Shown here: positions 15,261-21,435 of the stretch, in pieces | How positions within the stretch are numbered: the stretch's first letter is position 1 | How the letters are laid out: each line of letters opens with the position of its first letter | Origin: Tannerellaceae bacterium | GTDB taxonomy: Bacteria; Bacteroidota; Bacteroidia; Bacteroidales; Tannerellaceae | NCBI GenBank assembly: GCA_031279915.1 | Contig: JAITHO010000074.1 | Coordinates: 1 to 21,435, forward strand | DNA length: 21,435 nucleotides | Direction: 5' to 3' | Made by a program: the position numbers and the translations under genes | Notes under the pieces: model-generated | The model's input: the letters and a program-made list of their open reading frames with translations, nothing else | Told to the model about the DNA's origin: nothing | The model's database searches: none

Positions 15261-16196
15261 ATGAGAAAAGTAATAGGCGTCGGAGAAACTATTCTCGACA
15301 TTATCTTTAAAAACAATCAGCCGCAACTCGCTCAGGCGGGCGGATCGGTTTTCAACGCTTTCGTTACGCTCGGGCGAATGAACATTCCGCTATGCTTCGT
15401 TAGCGAAGTAGGGAACGATAAGGTGGGCGACATTATCCTCGACTTCATGGAAGCCAATAACATTCCGAGCCAATATGTAGGGAGATTCCCCGAAGGCAAA
15501 AGCCCCTTGGCCATAGCCTTCCTGAACGATAAAAATGAAGCCGAATATTTATTCTACAAAGATTCTGACAAGCAACGACTCGAAACAACTTTGCCCGACA
15601 TTCAAGAAGACGACATCTTTATCTTCGGATCATACTACGCCCTCAATCCCGCCCTGAGAGAACGCATCAGCGAACTGCTATCCCTCGCCAAACAGCGGAA
15701 GGCCATCATCTACTACGACCCTAACTTTCGCAACGCTCATGCGCACGAAACCGTTAAACTACGGCCCGCCATACTCGAAAACTTTGAATACGCCGACATC
15801 ATACGCGGCTCAGCCGACGACTTCCGGAACATCTTCAACGAAAACAATACCGACCGCATCTTCAACGAACACATCAAATTCTATTGCCAAAGGCTCATCA
15901 TAACCAACGGCGGAGAAAGCCCCGTTGTGGTTTACGACCAAAGCCAACGGATGGAATATCCCACAAAAAACATAGCCCCACTGAGCTCCATAGGAGCCGG
16001 CGACAACTTCAACGCCGGAATAATCTACGCACTCCTCCAGCACAACATCAAGCACAGCGACCTCAGCAGCCTCAGCAACCGGCAATGGACACAAATCATC
16101 GCCCCCGCCATCGACCTCGCCACCCAAGCATGCATGAGCCACGACAACTACATATCAGCCGAATTTGCCAAACAATATATATCACAAACAATATGA
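15261..16196 (+). CDS. PfkB-family carbohydrate kinase
   Basis: A 311-residue ribokinase-fold sugar kinase. N-terminal GVGETILDII (6-15), substrate-binding AGGSVFNAFVTLGRM (26-40), YDPNFR (152-157) and the PfkB signature SSIGAGDNFNAGII (242-255) with catalytic base D248 are all present. Fructokinase- or ribokinase-like specificity cannot be read off; the DPNFR motif fits the fructokinase side. Its coupling to a SIS isomerase suggests linked steps of one sugar-phosphate route. The stop codon overlaps the next start as ATGA. Confidence 0.9.
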   Translation: MRKVIGVGETILDIIFKNNQPQLAQAGGSVFNAFVTLGRMNIPLCFVSEVGNDKVGDIILDFMEANNIPSQYVGRFPEGKSPLAIAFLNDKNEAEYLFYKDSDKQRLETTLPDIQEDDIFIFGSYYALNPALRERISELLSLAKQRKAIIYYDPNFRNAHAHETVKLRPAILENFEYADIIRGSADDFRNIFNENNTDRIFNEHIKFYCQRLIITNGGESPVVVYDQSQRMEYPTKNIAPLSSIGAGDNFNAGIIYALLQHNIKHSDLSSLSNRQWTQIIAPAIDLATQACMSHDNYISAEFAKQYISQTI

Positions 16197-17242
16197 AAAA
16201 AATCCTACTCTTCGCCGCAATAACAAGCCTCGCCGCATGCTTCTCAATGCAGCCCGAAATTAACACCGCATGCCAGCAAGACTCCGTAGGCAACTACCTA
16301 ATCAAATGGGAAACATATCCGAAGCTAAAAGGAAAAGTACAAGTTTACGCATCCGACGACCCCGACCTCGCCAACGCAAGCTCAATGGGATACACGCCAA
16401 TCAAAGACGGAGTAACCAAATACATCACCACAAACCAAACAACACGAAAATACTTCAGGCTCGTATTCAACAAAACACACCAAGCCATCGTCGCCGCAAG
16501 GATAATCAACATGGACAGCACCTCGCACATACGCGACATCGGAGGATACCTAACCCGCGAAAAGAAAAACGTACGCTGGGGAAAAGTATTCCGCATGGGA
16601 ACATACGGCAAAATGAGCGCCTGGGACTCCATGAGAATCCGAAACCTACAAATCAAAACCATAATCGACCTCAGGATGGACTCCGAAGCCCTCGCCAACC
16701 CCATCAGCTACCCCGACATACAAGTCATCGCCCTGCCCGTCACCACAACCACCGAATACGTAACCAAACAAGCCCTCAACGGACGCTTCCGCACCGGCGA
16801 CGCATCACTATACCTACAAGACATGTTCCTGCAATTCACCGAGCAAATCAAACCCTTTGCAAACGCAATGACCGTATTGGCCGACCAACGTAACTATCCC
16901 ATAATCATCATCGATCCCAACGGAAAAGACGCCGCCGGATACCTCTCAGCCCTACTGCTCGCCACCCTCAACGTTTCCGACCGATACATCGTTAGAGACT
17001 ACCTCAGCGGAACAGAAGCCGTCAACTTCAAACGATACGCACACCTCGTAGTCAACTCCGACAACGACATACAAGAAACCCTAACAACCATACTATCAAC
17101 CAAAGACATCTACATCAACCTCGCCCTTAACAAAATCAAAAGCGAGAACGAAACCTACGCCAACTATCTTCGCGAAAAACTTAATATCTCCGACAAACAA
17201 CAAGAAAAAATTCGCCAAATAATGCTTTACCAAGGCCGATAA
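16193..17242 (+). CDS. Lipoprotein with degenerate tyrosine-phosphatase (Y_phosphatase3-type) domain
   Basis: 349 residues. Residues 1-16 form a lipoprotein signal ending in LAAC with C16 the lipidated residue. About 33-100 look like an Ig/Fn3-type beta domain (IKWETYPKLKGKVQVYAS). From about 112 the fold follows secreted tyrosine phosphatases: RDIGGYLT (114-121), VRWGKVFRMG (127-136), IDLRMDSE (158-165), and GYLSALLLATLNVSD (249-263) before VRDYLSG. In the phosphate loop, where HC-x-x-GKDR-x-G is expected, the sequence is IDPNGKDAAG (240-249): the nucleophilic Cys is D241 and the Arg is A247. It is therefore predicted catalytically dead and perhaps a binding protein. The start overlaps the kinase stop (ATGA). 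The coding strand is strikingly A+C-rich. Confidence 0.85.
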   Translation: MKKILLFAAITSLAACFSMQPEINTACQQDSVGNYLIKWETYPKLKGKVQVYASDDPDLANASSMGYTPIKDGVTKYITTNQTTRKYFRLVFNKTHQAIVAARIINMDSTSHIRDIGGYLTREKKNVRWGKVFRMGTYGKMSAWDSMRIRNLQIKTIIDLRMDSEALANPISYPDIQVIALPVTTTTEYVTKQALNGRFRTGDASLYLQDMFLQFTEQIKPFANAMTVLADQRNYPIIIIDPNGKDAAGYLSALLLATLNVSDRYIVRDYLSGTEAVNFKRYAHLVVNSDNDIQETLTTILSTKDIYINLALNKIKSENETYANYLREKLNISDKQQEKIRQIMLYQGR

Positions 17243-17312
17243 ACCATCCCCCGAAGCCAACCAAAAGCAAAGCGCCGCCCACACATCCCCTTCGCACATC
17301 CCCCTAAAACCC

Positions 17313-17347
17313 AAAAAGCTTGCGACAACCCTCTCGCAAGCTTTTTT
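17313..17347 (+). terminator. Strong terminator of the SIS operon, also first unit of the 42-bp array
   Basis: A perfect 13-bp stem, AAAAAGCTTGCGA and TCGCAAGCTTTTT (17313-17325/17334-17346), has an 8-base loop and a T-run ending at 17347. It can work on both strands. Confidence 0.88.
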
Positions 17348-17724
17348 AATATAGAAAAAGCTTGCCAGCAATTTCTGGCTTCCATTTTCAATGTTGAAAA
17401 AGCTTGTCAGTAAACTTTTGCTTGTAATTTCCATATTAAAAATAATTGTAATGACTTTTTGGCTTATAATTTTTATATTAAAAAAGCTTGTTAGAAATTT
17501 TTGGTTTATAATTTCTATATTGAAAAAGCTTGTTTAGAATTTATAGCAAGCATTTTCATTATTAAAAAGACTTGCAAGACATATATAGCAAGCATTTTTA
17601 ATATTAAAAAGCTATATCAGCAATCTCATCCAATCATTTTTAATCATAAAAAAATTAGCCAAAAATTTCATTCAAGCAATTTTAATACAGAAAAGGTATG
17701 AAATAGATTTCCGAGAAATAATAT

Positions 17725-17732
17725 TAACTTTG
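17725..17732 (+). promoter_or_regulatory. -7 box of the second DUF6261-like gene
   Basis: TAACTTTG, a perfect TANNTTTG, ends the tenth unit of the 42-bp array. The leader to the ATG at 17864 would be about 125 bases. Confidence 0.5.
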
Positions 17733-17863
17733 AAAACTCTTAGGATAGATTAGCGACAAGCATTTTCAACATTATAAGAGTAAGCCAGAGCCTCGGTTTT
17801 GAGCTCTGAAAACATATAGAGAATAGAAAAAATAAAAATTTAAGGATTAACAGATATAAAACG

Positions 17864-18700
17864 ATGACAAAAATATTAGAGCATAGCATACTAATGCGAA
17901 GGATATTAAGCGCAGACTTCGTACAATTCTTTGCAAACATAATATTGGCAATAACAGGACAAATGACAACGATTCCGCGACTTACGCCGCTATGGAACCA
18001 GCTCCAGCAATCCGTGCAAGAACTCGACGACAGCTTCAAATGGCCCGCCCGAGCCAGCGAAACACGTAAGCTCGCAATCCTCAATCGCCAACGGAACGGC
18101 CTGCTAACCATATTCTTCAACGCCGTGCGCGATCAAGCCAAATACGCAATCGCCCCCCTCATCCTCCAATCCGCCGCAGCCATAAAATTCGTAACCGACA
18201 ACTATGCCGAAGCCAAAACCAAAGACTACGAAGGCAAAACAGCCCTGATCATCAACATGCTCAACGACCTCGAAACCCCCGAAGCCGCCGCACACATCGA
18301 TCGCATCGGCCAAACAGCCAACCTCGCCTCCCTCAAAAGCAAAAACGAAGAATTTCAGCAACTGTACATCCTCCGCAACCAAGCAATCTACCAGCACAAA
18401 GTTCGCGGAGTCACCAGCTCCATCCGCAAAAAAGTCATAGCAAGCTTCGAAAACTTCAACGCCGCCCTCGAAGGCCTTCTGCTAACCGAAGCCGATCCCA
18501 GCGCCATCGCCCAGCTCGAATCCACAATCAAAGCCATCAACGCCGAGATCGTCGACTTCACCTCCCTCCTCCACCGCCGCCTCGGCCAAATCAAAGCCGA
18601 AAAAGACCGCAAGCAAGCCGCCTCTGAAGCCGCCTCAAAAACCGCCTCTGAAGGCAAAGCTAAAGCCGATTCCGCCACCCAAACCCCAGCCACCCGATAA
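17864..18700 (+). CDS. Uncharacterised helical protein, DUF6261-like, second copy
   Basis: 278 residues, no signal peptide, alpha-helical throughout. The start MTKILEHSILMRR is followed by long helices, a central AAAIKFVTDNYAEAKTKDYEGKT, and a C-terminal bundle with SSIRKKVIASFENFNAALEG. The end is a low-complexity tail rich in Ala, Lys, Ser and Thr. The helix pattern resembles the gene at 13643-14380 and Bacteroidetes DUF6261 proteins; confirming this needs a profile search. It stands alone between the 42-bp array and dnaK, with which it converges. Codons are strongly A+C-biased, like the lipoprotein gene upstream. Function is unknown. Confidence 0.6.
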   Translation: MTKILEHSILMRRILSADFVQFFANIILAITGQMTTIPRLTPLWNQLQQSVQELDDSFKWPARASETRKLAILNRQRNGLLTIFFNAVRDQAKYAIAPLILQSAAAIKFVTDNYAEAKTKDYEGKTALIINMLNDLETPEAAAHIDRIGQTANLASLKSKNEEFQQLYILRNQAIYQHKVRGVTSSIRKKVIASFENFNAALEGLLLTEADPSAIAQLESTIKAINAEIVDFTSLLHRRLGQIKAEKDRKQAASEAASKTASEGKAKADSATQTPATR

Positions 18701-18753
18701 GCCTATCGGCGCGCCCCTCACCAAATGTTATCGCCATGCTCAGGCGCACAAAA

Positions 18754-18789
18754 CAAAAATCCCCGTAAAGCTATTTGCTTACAGGGATT
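18754..18789 (-). terminator. dnaK terminator, possibly bidirectional
   Basis: An 11-bp stem with one wobble (18758-18768/18779-18789) is followed on the minus strand by TTTTTGTTTTG. On the plus strand the following sequence is only moderately T-rich. Confidence 0.75.
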
Positions 18790-18822
18790 CTTTATTGTTG
18801 GCTGATTATCTCTAATCGCTCG

Positions 18823-20733
18823 TTACTTTACTTCCTCGAAGTCAACATCCGTTACTCCTCCATCTTGTTTGCCGTGATTATTGCCGCTTTGGCCTCCAAA
18901 ATTTTGGTTGGATTGCGGTCCGCCTTGCGGGTTTTGCGCATTATAAATGTCTTGGCTGGCGGCTTGGAAAACAGCATTGAGTTCTGCGCTTGCGGCGTCG
19001 ATGCCGGCAATATCTTGGCTTTTGTGGGCCTCTTTCAGTTTGGTTAGGGCGGATTCTATTTTAGCCTTGCTGTCGGAGGGGAGTTTGTCGCCAAGGTCGT
19101 GCAGTTGCTTTTCGGTTTGGAAAATCATGCTGTCGGCTTGGTTGAGCTTGTCGATGCGTTCCTTTTCGCGGCGATCGGCTTCGGCATTGGCGGCAGCTTC
19201 TTCCTTCATGCGCTTGACTTCGTCGTCGCTCAGTCCGCTGGATGCTTCGATTCGGATGCTTTGCACTTTGCCGGTACCCTTGTCGCGGGCAGAGACGTTG
19301 AGTATGCCGTTGGCGTCGATATCGAATGTAACCTCAATCTGAGGAACGCCACGGGATGCGGGCGGGATGCCGTCGAGGTGGAAGCGTCCGATCGATTTGT
19401 TGTCGCGGGCCATTGAACGTTCGCCCTGAAGAATGTGTATCTCAACTGAAGGCTGATTGTCGACGGCTGTTGTAAAGACTTCCGATTTTTTGGTAGGTAT
19501 CGTTGTATTGGCATCAATCAGACGGGTCATCACGCTGCCCATTGTTTCGATGCCGAGCGATAGCGGAGTTACGTCGAGCAGCAGCACATCTTTTACCTCT
19601 CCGGTAAGCACGCCTCCCTGAATTGCAGCTCCAACGGCCACTACTTCATCCGGATTGACTCCCTTGGAAGGAACCTTGCCGAAGAACTTTTCAACAATTG
19701 CCTGTATAGCCGGGATGCGCGTCGAGCCTCCAACCAGAATCACCTCGTTAATCTCCGAAGTAGTCATACCGGCATCTTGCAGCGCTTTACGGCATGGCTC
19801 AATGCAGGCTTGGATCAGATGGTCGGACAATTGCTCGAATTTAGCTCTGCTAAGATGTTTCACTAAATGCTTAGGTATTCCATTAACAGGCATGATATAC
19901 GGGAGATTAATTTCCGTGTTCGTTGAGCTTGATAGTTCAATTTTTGCCTTTTCGGCAGCTTCTTTAAGGCGCTGGAGGGCCATCGGATCCTTGCGCAGAT
20001 CAATACCTTCATCCTTGATAAATTCCTCGGCCAGCCAGTCGATTATTACATGGTCAAAATCGTCGCCTCCAAGATGAGTATCGCCGTTTGTTGATTTTAC
20101 TTCAAACACGCCTTCGCCGAGTTCGAGTATGGAAATGTCAAAAGTTCCGCCTCCAAGATCGAATACAGCAATCTTCATGTCTTTATTAGTCTTGTCTAAA
20201 CCATAAGCCAATGATGCCGCCGTAGGTTCGTTGACAATTCTGCGAACATTCAGTCCTGCAATTTCGCCCGCTTCCTTTGTAGCCTGTCGCTGAGCGTCGC
20301 TGAAATAAGCCGGAACGGTAATTACAGCATCGGTCACTTCTTGTCCCAGATAATCCTCAGCAGTCTTTTTCATTTTCTGGAGGATCATTGCCGAGATCTC
20401 TTGCGGCGTGTATAGTCGTCCTTCAATATTGACCCGCGGAGTGTTATTATCGCCGCGAGTTACCTTGTAAGGCACGCGCGAAATTTCCTTATTCACCTGG
20501 TCAAACGTTTCACCCATGAAACGTTTGATCGAGAATATTGTCTTTTCCGGATTGGTAATGGCCTGTCGCTTGGCCGGATCGCCAACTTTACGTTCGCCGC
20601 CATCAACAAATGCTACGATAGAAGGCGTCGTACGTTTGCCTTCGCTGTTTGCTATTACAACCGGCTCACTACCTTCAAGTACGGCAACGCAAGAGTTGGT
20701 TGTTCCTAAATCTATTCCTATTATTTTCCCCAT
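18823..20733 (-). CDS. dnaK: Molecular chaperone DnaK (Hsp70)
   Basis: A 636-residue Hsp70 that folds and holds proteins in an ATP cycle with DnaJ and GrpE. Visible marks: N-terminal [13 protein letters not shown] (5-17), phosphate-2 [16 protein letters not shown], the [11 protein letters not shown] loop, the linker [17 protein letters not shown], and the substrate domain with [15 protein letters not shown] and [10 protein letters not shown] Gly/Gln-rich C-terminal linker ends in [11 protein letters not shown], close to the canonical EEVK. Length equals E. coli DnaK. No dnaJ or grpE lies within the window; the gene is monocistronic here with its own terminator. Confidence 0.99.
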   Translation of the reverse strand: MGKIIGIDLGTTNSCVAVLEGSEPVVIANSEGKRTTPSIVAFVDGGERKVGDPAKRQAITNPEKTIFSIKRFMGETFDQVNKEISRVPYKVTRGDNNTPRVNIEGRLYTPQEISAMILQKMKKTAEDYLGQEVTDAVITVPAYFSDAQRQATKEAGEIAGLNVRRIVNEPTAASLAYGLDKTNKDMKIAVFDLGGGTFDISILELGEGVFEVKSTNGDTHLGGDDFDHVIIDWLAEEFIKDEGIDLRKDPMALQRLKEAAEKAKIELSSSTNTEINLPYIMPVNGIPKHLVKHLSRAKFEQLSDHLIQACIEPCRKALQDAGMTTSEINEVILVGGSTRIPAIQAIVEKFFGKVPSKGVNPDEVVAVGAAIQGGVLTGEVKDVLLLDVTPLSLGIETMGSVMTRLIDANTTIPTKKSEVFTTAVDNQPSVEIHILQGERSMARDNKSIGRFHLDGIPPASRGVPQIEVTFDIDANGILNVSARDKGTGKVQSIRIEASSGLSDDEVKRMKEEAAANAEADRREKERIDKLNQADSMIFQTEKQLHDLGDKLPSDSKAKIESALTKLKEAHKSQDIAGIDAASAELNAVFQAASQDIYNAQNPQGGPQSNQNFGGQSGNNHGKQDGGVTDVDFEEVK

Positions 20734-20827
20734 ATTCTATAAGTTTTTTAAGAAGTTATTTTTGTTTTCTCTAAAGAATTACAAATCGTATGCCAAAGTA
20801 CCCTAACATTCTCGCCACCTTTTTTGG

Positions 20828-20853
20828 CTGACACATATCTGACAATATGTCGG
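20828..20853. promoter_or_regulatory. CTGACA half-sites upstream of dnaK
   Basis: CTGACA occurs at 20828-20833 and 20839-20844. The second forms a near-palindrome with TGTCGG at 20848-20853 (spacer ATA). Sites spaced 11 bases apart lie on one helix face. They may bind a heat-shock regulator; no known factor is assigned. Confidence 0.4.
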
Positions 20854-20888
20854 TATCTCTCTGCAAACCTCTCCAAACAATTAAGCCG

Positions 20889-20923
20889 CAAATCTACTTG
20901 TAACCACAGCTTAAGAAAGCTGT
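20889..20923 (-). promoter_or_regulatory. Candidate dnaK promoter with overlapping palindrome
   Basis: The minus strand has TAGATTTG (20896-20889), a perfect -7 box, and TTTC 18 bases above it at 20918-20915 (3 of 4 for TTTG). A 7-bp inverted repeat, ACAGCTT and AAGCTGT (20906-20923), covers the -33 region. The leader would be about 150 bases and contain the CTGACA sites. Confidence 0.4.
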
Positions 20924-20933
20924 CAATGGCGGA

Positions 20934-21435
20934 AATTTTAAGATTTTATCTCGCGCTCTGAGCTCCTGTAAACGCTCGGCAAGGTAGAAGCACGCGTGAA
21001 AAGATCGGCGTAGCTCAAATTGATGGCGCTTAACAAAGAAAACTTAGCCAAGCCAGGCCCAATGAATTATTAAACGCTCTTTTTCGATTTAAACGACAAA
21101 ACGGATTCAGGAACATGGATGCAAAACTCAATGGAAGACATTACTATTATCTGAAGCGTTTAGCATAATGTGGCAATGAGGTTTGCCGGTTTAATTATTT
21201 AGATGGTTTAAATGCGATTGTGCGGCGAACTTAAGGTTTGCTCCGGCTTTTCCATAAGATTATATAGTCATAAAATCTCGCCTGGAAATTAGCGAAAAAT
21301 GATGCTGTAATATCAAGATAAAAAAGGGAATAGGCGGGGAAATGTGAGTAGTCAAAAAAATCGTCCGTTTAAACTGACAATGCAAACTGGCGAAACTAAG
21401 CAATGGACGAGCAGTACAGTAAAGAGGCGGGACAG
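20934..21435. other. Region with no convincing gene
   Basis: No long frame is present on either strand. A minus frame open from the window edge ends LVSPVCIVSLNGRFF at a stop near 21355 and could be the C-terminal tail of a gene beyond the edge. A short plus frame around 21090-21150 also reads as peptide-like. Neither is enough to call. Confidence 0.3.

Larger units (their letters stand above)
17313..17774. repeat. Tandem array of eleven 42-bp degenerate units
   Basis: Units start at 17313, 17355, 17397, 17439, 17481, 17523, 17565, 17607, 17649, 17691 and 17733. Each is exactly 42 bases, with no indels despite strong divergence. The ideal unit begins AAAAAGCTTG, has AGCAAGCATTTT near base 25 and ends TTAATATTA or ATATTG. 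Several units keep a weak inverted repeat (CTTGC with GCAAG, GCCAG with CTGGC). The period is a multiple of three, so frames with 14-residue repeats arise, but stops interrupt each. A twelfth, more diverged unit may cover 17775-17816. The terminator hairpin is unit one; a -7 box for the next gene is created in unit ten. Confidence 0.88.

Noticed and set aside
15884..16192. In-frame upstream extension of the lipoprotein gene inside pfkB
   Set aside because: It translates to a low-complexity Arg/Pro/Gln/His peptide, overlaps pfkB by 300 bases and lacks a start signal. The lipoprotein signal at 16193 is the real start.
16270..16893. A 207-codon plus frame inside the lipoprotein gene
   Set aside because: The product is Arg/His/Asn/Pro-rich without domains. 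It results from the scarcity of T in the sense strand.
17391..17701. Repeat proteins encoded by the 42-bp array
   Set aside because: Hydrophobic 14-residue repeats appear in several frames on both strands and each meets a stop after a few units. This follows from a period divisible by three, not from a coding signal.

Overview
The window looks like a Bacteroidales chromosome (Bacteroidetes). Support comes from repeated TANNTTTG -7 boxes, an hpt-adk-obg-pgeF gene order that I recall as usual in this order, an Obg with an acidic tail, short-LID adenylate kinase, a SIS-only arabinose-5-phosphate-isomerase-like protein, a DUF2264 protein and two proteins resembling a Bacteroidetes-restricted family. 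I cannot place it to genus.

Layout. 1-1982 is accessory DNA of integrative-element type: a gene start cut by the window edge, an ORF remnant, a dihydrofolate-reductase-family gene behind a long structured leader with a 3-codon upstream ORF, an excisionase-like HTH gene and a long imperfect palindrome. It abuts the 3' end of an intact CAU-anticodon tRNA (1983-2056). A truncated second tRNA copy lies at about 2153-2196, so this is a plausible integration boundary. 2276-6690 (minus) reads as a compact transcription unit: secreted nitroreductase, membrane metallophosphoesterase, dGTPase and DUF2264 protein. 6691-7653 is non-coding and holds 15 copies of a 41-bp unit whose 16-bp palindromic core occurs in both orientations, bracketed by two hairpins of shared sequence. 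7654-10598 (minus) is hpt-adk-obg-pgeF. 10674-11829 (minus) is a zinc-ligand-less class III-type sirtuin overlapping an O6-alkylguanine-DNA methyltransferase. 11964-14380 (minus) is a DUF6261-like gene followed by a TPR gene. 14622-17242 (plus) is a divergent operon: SIS isomerase, PfkB sugar kinase and a lipoprotein with a degenerate tyrosine-phosphatase domain. 17313-17774 is a second tandem array, 11 units of exactly 42 bp, whose first unit is the operon terminator. 17864-18700 (plus) is another DUF6261-like gene, and 18823-20733 (minus) is dnaK. 20734-21435 is the dnaK upstream region with no convincing gene.

How it works together. hpt and adk serve purine salvage and nucleotide balance, obg ribosome assembly, pgeF purine nucleoside/peptidoglycan-editing chemistry, and dGTPase dNTP pools. 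The SIS and PfkB proteins suggest sugar-phosphate metabolism, possibly feeding Kdo or capsule sugars, with the pseudophosphatase as a non-catalytic envelope partner.

The most unusual material is non-coding. The two unrelated tandem arrays have indel-free periods near four helical turns (41 and 42 bp), and one shows apparent in-place flipping of its palindromic core. The attenuator-like leader at the left is the third.
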